From NCBI GenBank assembly GCA_009761415.1, contig QUOL01000020.1, positions 554,573 to 618,572 of the forward strand: a stretch of 64,000 nucleotides of DNA, read 5' to 3'. The notes under the pieces were generated by a model. It was given only the letters and a program-made list of their open reading frames with translations. It was not told the DNA's origin and did no database searches. Positions 23,438 through 35,632 of this stretch are shown piece after piece; position 1 is the stretch's first letter; each line of letters begins with the position of its first letter. Source of the DNA: Sarcomyxa edulis (lineage: Eukaryota; Basidiomycota; Agaricomycetes; Agaricales; Mycenaceae). The position numbers were made by a program, and so were the translations under genes.

Positions 23438-24707
23438 ATGGCTTCTGCTGGCCTGTCAAGACGAAGAGTAGGGAATGGAACAGCGACAAACGGCGACGAC
23501 GACGATGGCACGACTTCTCCTTCCAGTAGCACCACCCATACTCCTGCTGCTGCGGGTGCATTAACGCCAACTCTCTCTCATGCTGGCTCAGCTTTCCAAG
23601 GCGGTAATAAAATAGCATTCGATCCTCGAGATTTGGAGGGCGCGAACGAGGATGTTGAACGACTAGGTGGCAAGGTACCACGGCTCACTATCATGGAGGA
23701 GGTTCTGCTGCTCGGTATCAAAGACAAGCAGGCGAGTGCGTCCCAAGTCTCTTGGTGCTTGTATTGACGAGGGTACAGGGTTATCTATCATTTTGGAACG
23801 ACAACATATCTTACGCTCTTCGAGGTTGTATACTCATAGAGCTGGCATTACGTCGCAGGATCGCTCTCGTCAAGGACCCAAATCGCCGCCGTAACCCGTT
23901 GGCGGAGCGTCTGATAGAAGTAATTGATGACAGACAAACGGGGGAGACTATACTGGATGAGACGCTCAAGATGATCAAGTCTCAAGAGGAGGAGAAACTG
24001 GGGATCAACAGCTGGATCGATCTACTTAGCGGTGAGTCATCACTTCGAGTTCTTGCTAGGATTGATCTCAACCTGAATGTATAGGCGAAACATGGAACGT
24101 TATGAAGATCGGGTTCCAGCTTAAACAAGTCCGAGAACGACTAGCCAAAGGTTTAGTCGACAAGGGCGTCCTTCGAACCGAGAAGCGCAATTTCCTACTC
24201 TTTGACATGGCTACCCATCCCGTGGCGGATGTTCGTACAAAAGAATCCATCATCACACGAGTCGTTTCGCTGCTCACGTCCACAACGTCGACTGTACCAC
24301 CATCTGCGCTGGACAAGGAGGGGACGCAGTGCAGAGCTATGCGGGCGGTATGTCTGGTGTGCACGGCGTATACTGCGAGTGTGTTGGATAACGCGTTTGG
24401 GCGGTTGGGATACGAAGAACGGGAGGCTGCGTTCCAGCGGTGCGACGATATCCTGGCGGAATTCTCGTCATGGCCGTTTGGGACGGGTATTTCGGCTGGA
24501 GGGAATTCGAATGGGGCTACTGCTGCTGCGAGGAGACGTCAGGGAACGAGGATAGGGATGGGGAATGGAGGAGAGACGGGTGGGAGGGAGAGTGTTCTGG
24601 GATTAATGCAGGAAGTAAGGAAGGAGTTTAGTGGAGAGGATGATGTTGGATTCGAGCTTGTTGCTGGAGTGCTGGAGGTACTTTCAAAATTGGATTCGTT
24701 GCTTTGA
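23438..24707 (+). CDS. VPS74: Golgi PI4P-binding protein Vps74 / GOLPH3
   Basis: Three exons (23438-23731, 23779-24031, 24085-24707) give 389 residues. Vps74 binds phosphatidylinositol 4-phosphate on Golgi membranes and COPI coat, and retains glycosyltransferases in the Golgi. Hallmarks are [21 protein letters not shown], then [58 protein letters not shown] and the C-terminal [18 protein letters not shown]. The N-terminus is a low-complexity Ser/Thr/Asp extension of about 80 residues, as in other fungi. The 247-300 region also has a non-conserved Gly/Arg-rich insertion ([18 protein letters not shown]). The first intron begins GCGAGT after CAG, a GC-AG intron. The only nearby GT would break the conserved KDKQGYL junction and the frame. 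Confidence 0.95.
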
Positions 24708-25040
24708 CGCGTGCGGTCGTGCGGGGGACATTCTTCTTCATTATGTACAGCGCCATTTTTCTCTAGCTATATATTTATTGTTGCGTGCCAGTGCGATCTT
24801 AATATTCTGACAAGCCACTCATATTCTGCAGTCGCTTCCTCTGCGTCGTAGGCCACTGCCGAACTTAGTCCCAGTGCCACCCAATACTTGGAGTCACTGA
24901 GTGTATTGTACCCATACGATTACGAAAGACTGCAGGAATTAGAATTTGAATTTGAGCGTGTCTTGATTCCCACCAAATTGATTCCCAGCCACTGTACTGG
25001 CCGTTGCTCTGGCTAGCTCGTCCTCTCAGAGGCTTATACC
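24708..25040. other. Short intergenic region between VPS74 and CHS7
   Basis: It should hold the VPS74 3' UTR and the CHS7 promoter. No gene is seen. The two genes are co-directional and 333 bp apart. Confidence 0.6.
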
Positions 25041-26603
25041 ATGACTCGCTTTGGCGATTTTCAGCCTTTGTGTTCTCAAACTCCATCATACCCTTGGTGT
25101 AATCTCTTCTATCGTCAGGTAACTAGCATGCTCCAATACTTTGTGGTGGTCGCTAACTGAATGTTCGCAGCTACTCAACCATTCAAAAGCAACGCTCAAT
25201 GGCACATCCTCGAACGCACAAACTGCTGCAGTCGGTATCAATCCAGAATGTGGAATAACTAGAGTAGGCACCGACGGTTCACTCGCCAACATTGCCAACA
25301 TCATCGCATGCGGTCTCAGCATTGTTTTCACTCTCGGCTTGATAGTACTCTGCGGTCGTCGCAAAGCTGCAGTCGGTTAGTCGCATCCTACCTAACTCGA
25401 GTCTCGCTAACCAATATGTACCAGGTCGAATTGAACTACGAATATTCCTAGTCCTATACCTCCTCACTCTCCCGTTCCAGCTCATAACAACAGGCTCGTT
25501 TCTCACTCAAGGCTCAACTGCACTCGTCGTTATCACCGCAATCCACGCTGGCCTAGTCGCCGCTCTCTTCTGGTCGTTGCTGGCCAACGCACTCGTCGCT
25601 ACGCAGGTCGTTGAAGATGGCACAATAAGTTCTTTGATCGTGAGTGTCCACCCCGCTCTCTAACCTCGCACGCTCACGCTGCGCGCAGCCTTTTTCCTTC
25701 TTTACAGTTGCCTTCTTTGCCGCAACTACATATATATCTCTCGACGTCGCTCTCACCATCACTCAATCCCTCGGTCCTTCAGACCCCCCACAAGCTCTCC
25801 ACAGCATTCCTTTGTTCGTTTTCACGAGTATATGGCCAGCAGCTACCGCGCTTCTCTACTTTGCCATCATGTCTTACATAGTCCTCGCCGTTTTGACCGA
25901 GGTCCGGCCAATGTGGTACTACGTCCTCTCTGCTACCCTTTTTGTCCTTAGCCAACTCGACTACTTTTTGTTGAGCAAGGTTATCTGTCGGGTCAGTGGC
26001 CTAGACGATCTGCTTCCGCTTCCTGTCCCCTCTCACCTTTTGCCTCCGCGACGTATAGGGCTCAAACTCGAAGATCGACGGCTCCTTCGTGGCTACTGTT
26101 CTCGAATCAGCAGCCGTGGGCGTGCTATATCTCGCTTGGAAGAGTATTACTGAAGGTGCGTACCAGTTATTGCCTCATTTCCTCCCTCACACGCGTTCGC
26201 CCCGCCGTTTCATCTTTCATTTCATCCTATCTGCCCTTGTCTCAACCTCAATTCCATTCTTACTTCTCCGCTCCTTATCGTCACGCTGCCTGTCTTTCCC
26301 TTGCTCTCGCACTCGCACATTATCATATCCACGTGTTATCACTCCGTGTCGTTGCTCTCAACCTTCACTAACACGTTCTCAACCTGTCACTATCCCTCAT
26401 CTTCACTCGCTCGTGCATTCAACTATCAAACTATACTCGATACCCCTTTCCTCATCCTCGCGGTCATGATTCTCGCGCTATCCTTTCCTGATTTTCATGT
26501 TCATATCCGTTACCTTCCCGCGTGCTCAAATTATCATTCTCACTGACACTAATACCAATCCTCCTTAGAATCTTGGGACGAAGACGTGTATTACCCATCA
26601 TAG
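25041..26603 (+). CDS. CHS7: Chitin synthase export chaperone Chs7
   Basis: Six exons (25041-25118, 25171-25375, 25425-25639, 25689-25991, 26059-26155, 26569-26603) give 310 residues, the usual Chs7 length. Chs7 is an ER membrane chaperone needed for exit of a chitin synthase to the cell surface. Diagnostic features are the start MTRFGDFQPLCSQTPSYPWC with its spaced cysteines, then ANIANIIACGLSIVFTLGLI, RIELRIFLVLYLLT, a VVEDGT motif, about seven membrane segments, and the closing block DGSFVATVLES, LYLAWKSITEESWDED. The last intron (26156-26568, 413 nt) is far longer than the others, but the final exon ESWDEDVYYPS restores the conserved family ending. The start codon begins the conserved FGDF motif. 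The identification is secure. Confidence 0.94.
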
Positions 26604-28675
26604 CACCCACTCCGCATTTGTTGTTGTGTCGCTGTCGGTTTTTTCTGTTATATATTATATTATATCCATACCCATACCCCACCCACAGCTTGTAGTATAT
26701 GAGGGTTTGTTGAATTCACGTCTTCCGTTACGTTCACGTTCACGTCGGTTGGTTATCAGGTTTTTGGACGCGTATTTGGGTGGGTTTATGCCACTATGTA
26801 GTCGATTTCGATTTCGAGCCACGGCCGATATTTCTTTTACTGGGCTTCACGCTCGATCTCGAATATTCCATACGTAGTACGTACTATATAAAGTTTTTTG
26901 GTTTCTTGGTGTCTAGTGTTGGAACATGTCCGACTTGGATTGCAGATGCATACCTGTACTTCGACTTGAGTTCGGTCGAGACGAGGAGCTCACGTTTCTG
27001 TCCTTACATGATTTAGTAAAGGAAGAGAGAACGGGTGGTTGACAGTGAATCGAGTTTCTCTTGCCTGTACCCTTTTCTCCTGCAGCTGCTCCTAGTCTCG
27101 CTCCTCGCCTGATGCGATCCCGCGATCCTCTTCATCACATCACCCCGCATTTTTTCAGACAATTGACGGTAAGTAATCACAACAATAAGAAATACTGTAC
27201 CCTAGGACCATCGATATATAGACCTCTGCAGTCAACGGGGCGGAAGGTAGAACGCGAAGACGGACATCTCGAGATAAACGATCTACGGTGATTTCGACGA
27301 CTTTATCATGATGGAAGTGAAAGCTGACTGTGACTGTGATAAAAAGTTGCAGCTACACCGTTCTACGGAAGTGATGTAGTGGTGATGGTCCCCATACTGC
27401 GGCTGTGGTTGTGAGTGAAACACAAGTCACGAGAAGTCGATGTCGGGAAGGGCACGATGCTTGACGACGAGGCAGACAGCGACCAAGCTAGCGTTAGAAC
27501 GAGACGAGCCTTAACAAGAGGTAGAAAGATAGATATCTGAGACAGTGAACGGTCTGGGGGACGCTCGAAGAGCAGGGGACCAGGGGTGGACCCGGAGGCA
27601 TAAACTTCAGAGGTCGATCTGGAATGAATTCGACAGGTATTGATTGGAAGTGGGAGTCGAATACGGCTAGCATTAGACCTGTTACGTCGTTCTAGGGGAG
27701 TGATGGTAACGCTTCCAAACCGCGGCCCTTGCTGTTAAGGAGTTCGGGTTGATACAGGAGCCGTCGATGTCGAGGAGAGCGACAGAGACTGGATATACAG
27801 GACATCAGTGAACCCATGGATTGGAACGATCAATCATCGCAGGGGACTGACCATGACTACGTTACCTCTCACTTTTACTCGGAAATCTCGAAGTCAATTG
27901 CTGCTTTGTCGACCCGACCTCAACCCTCGTACCCTTTCCTGACATTCATGGATGAAGTACGATCTTCTGGAGGAGACGAGTTTGACAAGAAGACAGTCAC
28001 CCAGGACTGTTATAAGGAGCTGCCTTGTTGGACCGGAGTGATGGATGCAGCTTCTGACTGCTACCGTTGCTGCTAGTGGTTGGGTACGTGTTACGCGAGC
28101 CGTCGATGTTGAGGGGAAGACATGCTGGAGATAGAAAACACACAGAGGTGAGTTCATGATTCACAATAGTCAATCATCGAAAAGGTCACTCACCAAGAAG
28201 TTGTCCCGGAGACATATATATTCTCGGTGACTACAGTGCCTCGACGAACTGACCTCAATTGTCGTGTCCTTCCCCGACGTCAATGGGAGCGCTCTGTCCA
28301 CGGCATTGGCACACACAATGTGTCAAACCGGTGGATGATTTGAAGCATACCAGGTAGCGTCGTTTGCAGGACGCCGTTCCCTCGAGACAGGCATGAAATC
28401 GGTTCTAGACATCGAGGAAGTTGAGAGCTAACAGGATCAGGGTGGTTTAACGAGGCATCGAGGAGATGGGAGAGGTTGGGAGAAAGTGATGGTTCTTCGT
28501 CGGTCGAAATCGGTAGCATCGTTTTCCCCAAGACTTGTAGGGAGCAATGCCTGTACGAAGTCGGTCGCAATGCAATAGACAATTAATCTGATGGGCAGCT
28601 GGATCTCGTATGACCTGTTCGAGTTCAGCCATCATTCAGCAGAGAAATACCAACTCACACAATCGTATCCTCTGG
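26604..28675. other. Transition region left of the transposon
   Basis: No intact gene is recognised. From 27,300 on, the sequence has repetitive-looking GTCGATGTCGAGG-type words (for example about 27,765 and 28,104) and short unlinked open frames on both strands. The segment nearest the transposon (28,280-28,675) contains minus-strand coding-like frames that may be the distal part of the host gene split by the insertion. Confidence 0.45.
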
Positions 28676-28686
28676 CTTTTCGATGG
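28676..28686. repeat. Left copy of 11-bp target-site duplication
   Basis: CTTTTCGATGG is found here and again, identically, at 36,622-36,632. The copies bracket the 7.9-kb element just outside its inverted-repeat termini. Mutator-like elements typically make duplications of about 8-11 bp. Confidence 0.75.
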
Positions 28687-28694
28687 CGGTTAAC

Positions 28695-28866
28695 AAATTA
28701 ACTTTTTGTCCTTAACTTGCCCTTACAAAAGTAACTTGCGCTAACTTTTGGGTGCAAAAGTTAAATTGTCCCGTTAACGTGAAGTTAACGTGCTAACTTG
28801 TAATGATTAACTTGCTAACTTGTATTGATTAACTTGTGAACTTGTAGTGTCTAACTTGTAATATAC
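28695..28866 (+). repeat. Left terminal and subterminal AACTTG-rich repeats
   Basis: There are about a dozen short copies of TTAACTTG, CTAACTTG or AAGTTAA within 170 bp, including GTTAACGTGAAGTTAACGTG. They match in base composition and words the right subterminal array at 35,375-35,632 in inverted orientation. Such clusters commonly serve as transposase binding sites; that role is inferred here. Confidence 0.7.
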
Positions 28867-30059
28867 TTGTTTTCTATTGCAGATTTCGCAGCGTCGCTTC
28901 GAGCGTTGAGTTGGCGTTGAGTGACATCCGATGTGGCTGTGAGGTGGCTCTGCCGGTCCCAATCTGGAAATTCTGGCAGATAGTACAATTGGACATGGAA
29001 CACGATTTCTGAAGCCAAGCCAAAGTGCTAGACTACAACTTACATACTACTAGATGAGTCTCCCGGGCTCATACATTACAGCAAAGTGATCTTGGTCCCT
29101 GCAGAGACGGAACACTCGAAACACTTGTGACATCCATTGTCACGACGCGTCTGATCGACAATTCTCCCGCTTCAATTGCTCCCACTCTTCTCGATATCCT
29201 GGTTGCTTGCTCCCTGAGCTTCGCGTATTTCGGTCTCAGAGATCAAAGCGTCGACATGTTACATCTACAATCCAAGAAATGCAAACCTTCAAGATCAAGA
29301 GCCCTACACGGTCGTGTCTGAATCGCGGCGTGCACTGACGAATCTACTTATTGGTTCCGTCATGACTCTCGACGGACGCGATAGAGGTCAAACTATGTAT
29401 CACTTCACTGCAGGGCATATATGCACAATGTGAGTAAATTGTCCTATCTGTTTTCAATTTGCACGATGCTGAATGTCGGACCCGAACCAACCTCCATTGC
29501 ATCTTCTCACCATGCCACGGCGCTCCCTAAGCTGTAAATCACGCCCGGAACTTATCACGCTTTAGCCACAGAAGTGGTTGGTGTTGTCAGGTTGCATCTC
29601 ACAATGCCTTTGGTGAGCTCGAGTCGTCACATACAGTGTCCGCACTCACACGTTCTTGTCCAACTCGAGACTGATCACATTGTGAATATTTGGCAGAATA
29701 GGCATTCAAGAAATTTGCCTGCTCCTCCTTGAGTCAGTAGTCTTTGCTGGAAGACACTGTCAGCATCTTCAGCTATATTCTAATTTCTTGGATATACTTA
29801 CCCCTTCAATTATTGCTTCCCAGTCTATTCCAATCGTCCTCCACTTTCGAACGCTTTGCGTCATGACCTGGATTCATCTATTATTTGAACTGGTATGCGG
29901 CTCAATGTCACTTACTTGCATTTAGGCTGACGCCCTCCACAGTATCCGTATATCCCTTTGTAATAAATATGAATCATGTGATCTTAAGTCCACGTGATCG
30001 ACACGCGTCTCGAATTTTTCACTTTCTCATTCTACGTGCGACTCTCACTACGGAGCTGG

Positions 30060-33000
30060 ATGTTCCAACGGTTCAAAAAGCTATTTAGCTTTTTATTTGA
30101 CTCTCAACCCTCCGACTCCTCTACTGAAGCTGCGGGACCAACTCGGGCAACCCCTTATCCTTATCCAGTATATTACTCGCCGAGCGGTGTTCCTTTTTCT
30201 CAGCCCGCCCAGTCCAATCCTTGGCCGCCATATTCTTACCCACCTCCACCTCCACCTGGCTACTCCTTAGCCCCAGGATACCCGCCACCTGGATATCCAC
30301 TCCATCCCGGCTATCCGCTCCCCCAAGCTTGTGGTGACCCTTCAACGGTCAATATACAAGGTAAGCATCTATTTCATGTGTGTTGTGTCCTGACTAAGTG
30401 ATATATCTCTACAGGTGGCCAAAATCTTGGGTTTTCGCAACCTTATGGTTATCCTCTCGCCAATCCACTTCTTGCACCAATAGGCAATCTTCAATACACC
30501 CCCGCCATCACCCCTTCACAATTTCCCCAGGGTGTATCTAGCTCTCTTCACCCTTCTGGAGCTCCACACACTGTACCCGTTGTTGCTGCCGAAGCCAATA
30601 AACCCTCTGCGCCTGGTCAGTTCTGATCGCTACAGCCTTTGTTGCGAAAACCCGCTGATTTTCTTTTCTGACATGTAGCTCCATCCTCAGATTGGCCCAA
30701 TGGATATCAACGTCGAGAGTTCCCTTTCAACCAGGAACCGTACAAATGGAAAGACACGAAATGGGTCTGGCGTTCCAACGGCTCTGTTATGCACGAAGGA
30801 CGTCGCGCAGAGTCGCGTGTTTGTCTTGGGGTGATCAAATGCAACAACTGTAGTCGACTTGTGCGTCCGAAAACTCAGGCCGCAGCTCGTCAATTGCAAT
30901 TAGACAATGAGTGTAACGCTTGCGGGACACACTCCTTGCGCCATGACCCCTGCACTGCCCGTACATACCACTTCACCAATGATCGTGAGGGACAGATCTG
31001 GTCTATCTGGGAACATAAAGGACACCACGACACTCATGACCATCCTCCGGGAGGGGGGCTATCTCGCGCGCAAGAAGAGGCTGTCGATGAACAGGTCCGA
31101 CGCCGTACCCAAGCAGGAGCTCATGAGCTTCGAACAGGGGATCTTGCACCTGGTTCGGTTCCCTTTCCGCAAATATCGGCGACGTTGGCCAATCCACGTA
31201 CAGCGCGGTATGAGCTTGGTAAAAGTCAAGCTAGGCTTGGTCTGCAACCATCGCCTATGAAGGGGGCACTTTCTATGCTCCATTCGTTTGGAGAACTCTC
31301 TAAAAAATTCGAAACACCTTTTATTGTCGACTCCTGCCTTCATGGTCCCATCTATGTCACAATGCAAACTCCATTCATGGCCAAGATGTTGGATGAGGCT
31401 GTTGATTGCTGGATTGAAGACGCACAGGACGGTCCAGAGGCAGGACGACATGGCTTTGTCACCGACGGTGATCATTCGTTTTTTAGGCAAGGTCCATTGC
31501 TCGCCACCTGTGTATTCAACAAGGTCCTGAACGCCTGGGTTCCTGTGTTATATACATGGATTGACGGGCTTGATACGGAGCACCATCGTCCCCACTTTCG
31601 TCGAATATTTGCGGCTGTGCTTAAGCATGCAGGGTCCAAATTTGCAGCCAGTCTTCTTACGCATGTACGTATCGTATATATCACGACTGTTCCACTCTGA
31701 TCACGTTCTTAGGTTATGGATTTTTCTGCAACCCAACGCAAGGCACATGCAGAAGAATATGCCGATCTTCTCATCTCCCTTATCCCTGGTTTCGCTTCAC
31801 TCTCCAAGGAGGCGCAAATTATCGAGCGTCGTCGGTATTTTGATGAAGCGGAACAGGCTCAGTCTGGATGCGAAACCCACTTTTTCCGTTCTGGAACGCG
31901 TTTGAAACACAATGAGGCCGTCATACCTGCGGACCGTGTCGACGCATTTGACAGCTACATCCGACGGCTCCTTTCTGCTTCAACTACGGAAGCTGAATTC
32001 GACAACATCATCATCAGCCTCAAGGCCGAACTTCCTCGTATCACTAATTGGCTGAGTTGGTGGCTTCGACCAGCTATTGCATCTATGATCTTCCCCGCCA
32101 AAAGCGCAATGGATCCTATTCTAGCAGGCAAAATCCCGTCTTCTTCTAATCCTATCGAGCATCAACACTCGTTGCTCCACCATTCTGTGGGAAACGATCA
32201 CGATCTTCACAAAGGTCTTGGTAATATATACCTCCATATCCGAGAAATGGAGGCGCAATACAACAGCATCAAAGGTATTTGAATAGCCCTACTTCCATGC
32301 AAGGCACTAACGTGTGACGTGTCCTGTAGCCGGACATTTTAATTCAACAGCCCCCAAGAAGATTCACCGCCTGAAAAAGAAGAACTGGGATGAAAACGAC
32401 GGACGCGCCCCAGATACAAGTGCTGCTTTGCAACTACCTCTGAACCCGTCACCTCCACCGTCTCATCCCCGCACTTTCATAGTGCCTTTCCTGCCAAACG
32501 CAGAAAATATCAAATCGTATGTATGGCATAAAAACTCGTGCTTCTTTGATACTGGCATGGAAATCTGGTACCAATGCTATCGTTCCCAGTCCCGCGACTC
32601 TCGACTCATGTTTTTGACATCACTTCCCACAAATTCACCGCTCTCTACCATTTTTCGTCACTTCGATCGACGCCTCAAACTCATGGCCAAGCCTACTGCT
32701 GGTCCCTCTCTCAGCATTGATCAGGAGCTCAGCTTAGGACAGGAGCTTCTCCGTCACTTGATCATCTCCAGATGGGAGTTGGTTCCTGCTAATGCTTATG
32801 GGTGCCCTATCACTTGGCTTGCGCATGCTATTTCGGTTTGTCTGTTTCCCATGGCTTTTCGAGAGCAAACCTGATATTCCTTTCCAATAGGACGATACAG
32901 ACGAGGAAATCCAAGCACATTTTGGTCTCCAGCACTTATGTATGCGCTCCTGCCCTTCCGGTCACACATCAGAAAAGCCTGCTTCGGCTCCGGAGCCTTC

Positions 33001-35300
33001 CTTCCAGCTATCCCTCCGTGACATTGCTGCGACAGCTGCCATATGCGGTACAAAATCGTTAAACGCAAGTGATTTCTTCACGCATCTCATTCCACGATGC
33101 CGCGGCGAAATTGGTACGACGACTTACGAGGGGAGTACTCCTCTGCATTTCTTACCACCCGAGATCTGTCCACATGCAGATTGCCAGCTGGAAACCACCT
33201 TGACTTCCGTTCTAACCTCATGGCCCCTTTTCTTCCACGTCATTCCCGAGTCTAGAGCAGCCACCAAGCCTTTCTTCGATAATAACCCCCCAGTCGCATT
33301 TGGACAAGGCTTTAGCTTTGAAGACGAAAGCGGAGCTGAGATTGTATATCGTCTCACTGGTAGGGTGCAGCATCTAGCTGGCAACCATTTCATCTCACAA
33401 CTTAATCTTGGGGACCGTGCTTTCGAATACAACGACATGGAGAACCATGGACGTTTATCTGAAATTGGCCCCAGCAGTTTCTTCGATACTTCATCACGTG
33501 AAACATCACTACTAGTATTTTGCCGGGTATCGTCTCAAAAGGTCAGACTTCTACGGTTGAGCTTTTTGAATGACTACTGAGGCTCTAGAATTAGGTTTCA
33601 TCCCGTACAAGACATGCTATCGCAAACGACTTTGAGATCATAGATCCCGACACAACTCCAATATCTATAGATGTCAGCGACACTGATTGGGAATATTATG
33701 ACCCCAAGTTATACGATAATCTTGGCGACACAGAGGACCACGATGTTCGTACAAGTACTGATGCATCTGATGGTTCCAACTTGAACACTGTCGACCTCCG
33801 TATACCTATCACTGCTGTGCCCAACATTGTCGACGTCCCTACAACTCGAAGTCCGTCACCCTTTCCGATGCACTGCTACTCATGTGGAGCACGAGGAAAC
33901 GGTCATGAAGAAGAAGATCAGGAAATGATACAGTGTGAGCGGTGCGAGAAGTGGTCTCATCGCGCTTGCGTCAATAAAACGACAGACTCGGACGACTGTG
34001 ATTGGAACGATCCAGATGTGATCTTCATCTGCACTGGATGTTACATTCGACCAGAAACTCCGCATTCCATGTATGTACTCTACCTCGTACAATCTGCACT
34101 ACTGACGAACGACAAAATATGATGTGTAATCATTACAGTTTTGACCCTGGAGAATTATCTATGCAACGTCTTATGCCGACAAGTTCAAGGATATGGCTCC
34201 CTGCTAGATTTCTCTCCTTTGACCTTCTACGCGTCAAGGAGGAATATGAGTTTGAATGGGTACAAGGTGTCGTATTACCGAAGGCACGAGGCCAACAGGA
34301 TGCTGATTTGTCTGTTAAATTCCGACGGGATCGCAAGTTCTGTGAAGGACGTTATGACATTATCCTAGAACCTGACCAGGTGAGTGCCAACCTACAACAA
34401 AATTTATATCTGGACCTGCCAGTGGCTCATAGAGCTTTCCTGATACAGATAGGTCGTATACGCTTCCCAATTGGGTGGCGGAGCCGCAACAACTCACCGG
34501 ACATTGGTTCTGATACCTCGACAGATGACAGTGCAGAGCTCAGAGCACTGTTTGCGTCTTTAGTGCCACAGCTCGCGGACTTATTGGTAGCTTGGAATGT
34601 CGACAACCCTGTCATTGCTAGCTGGACCGAATGGCTCAAGAAATGTGTACCAAGCGGAAGGGCAAATGCCTCTTACTCGTGGATTCATGAACGGAATCCC
34701 CGTGTACGGACTCTCGAAGCCGAGGAAGTTCTTTTTGATACTCTCAAAGCCCTTTTGGAAAGTGAACGGCTCAATCAACTTAACCTCACGGAGACATTGC
34801 AGAGAGTCTGGGGTGTAGGCGCAATGTTTCTATATCTGGTTGCCATTCAGCGCAATCTCGGAGAACCAATCACGCTGGACGGAACTCTTCTCCAGGAGCT
34901 CGACGATTCGGATCCGGCTGTCATGCCAAAGGTCATTCGTCCTGCTTTAGCATCGGAAGCTGGGTTGGAAAAAATGTGGTCGTCGATCGATCCGCTCGGC
35001 ATAAAGCACCAGAACAATTGGGGTCCTGATGAGCTCTTCAGCTTCCGTTCTCAATTTGATGCAGAGCACATCGTTCATGACTCGAAACTGAAGGCACCGC
35101 GGTTTCAACGACTCACAACAACAGCACCTACACTGCCGTCGACTATCCTGTCACCAACCCTCGAGCCTGTAGTGGAGACGGAGCCTATCACAATTCCGAG
35201 AGTCGCGAAGAAGTCAACCAAAAAGGCTCAAAGGGGAGAGACGAAAGTAGAAGGTCCAGTTGTATTGCGGCGAAGTAGTAGACTAGTAAAGAGAACTTGA
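30060..35300 (+). CDS. Transposase: WRKY-GCM1 finger, MULE DDE core, USP-like protease, PHD finger
   Basis: Nine exons (30060-30360, 30415-30615, 30679-31664, 31713-32274, 32330-32835, 32891-33541, 33595-34070, 34139-34379, 34449-35300) close in phase to 1,591 residues. The order is as follows. A Pro/Tyr-rich N-terminus comes first (PPPPPPGYSLAPGYPPPGYP). Next is a zinc finger at about 205-285 (CLGVIKCNNC, CNACGTHSLRHDPC, then EHKGHHDTHDHP), of WRKY-GCM1/GCM type. The transposase core has likely catalytic acids in FVTDGDHSFF (about 430), VMDFSATQ (about 499) and NPIEHQHSLLH (about 646). A region like ubiquitin-specific proteases follows, with Cys box WHKNSCFFDTGME (about 753) and His box GNHFISQLN (about 1,017) followed by YND. 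A PHD finger lies at about 1,161-1,205 (CYSCGARG, CERCEKWSHRAC, CTGC). The tail of about 380 residues has WLPARFLSFDLL and a basic end. WRKY-GCM1 fingers on MULEs are known; the protease and PHD additions read as chromatin or host-interaction modules. Confidence 0.85.
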
Positions 35301-35374
35301 GCATATAGACCCAATTCAAGTCTGACAATCCGTCCGCTCGCCCAGCAATGATAGAAACTGTCCGGTGAAAAGTC

Positions 35375-35632
35375 AATTTGTCGGGGTAAAAGTTAGTTTG
35401 GTAGGGTGCAAGTTAACTTGGTCGGGGGAAAAGTTAACTTGGTAGGGGGAAAAGTTAACTTGGTAGGGTGCAAGTTAACTTGGTAGGGGGAAAAGTTAAC
35501 TTGGTCGGGTGCAAGTTAACTTGGTAGGGGGAAAAGTTAACTTGGTCGGGTGCAAGTTAACTTGGTAGGGGGAAAAGTTAACTTGGTCGGGTGGTTAACT
35601 TGGTGCAAGTTAACTTGGTAGGGGAACACGTT
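35375..35632 (+). repeat. Right subterminal AAGTTAACTT tandem array
   Basis: About ten tandem units of about 21 bp alternate between forms such as AAGTTAACTTGGTAGGGGGA and AAGTTAACTTGGTCGGGTGC. The core AAGTTAACTT is a perfect 10-bp palindrome. The array sits just after the stop of the transposase gene. A second AAGTTA cluster (36,484-36,612) forms the right terminus. Confidence 0.85.

Noticed and set aside
30789..31700. KDZ-type transposase
   Set aside because: The zinc finger is of WRKY-GCM1 type and the acidic motifs and 11-bp duplication fit Mutator-like elements; no CxC-type finger region is present.
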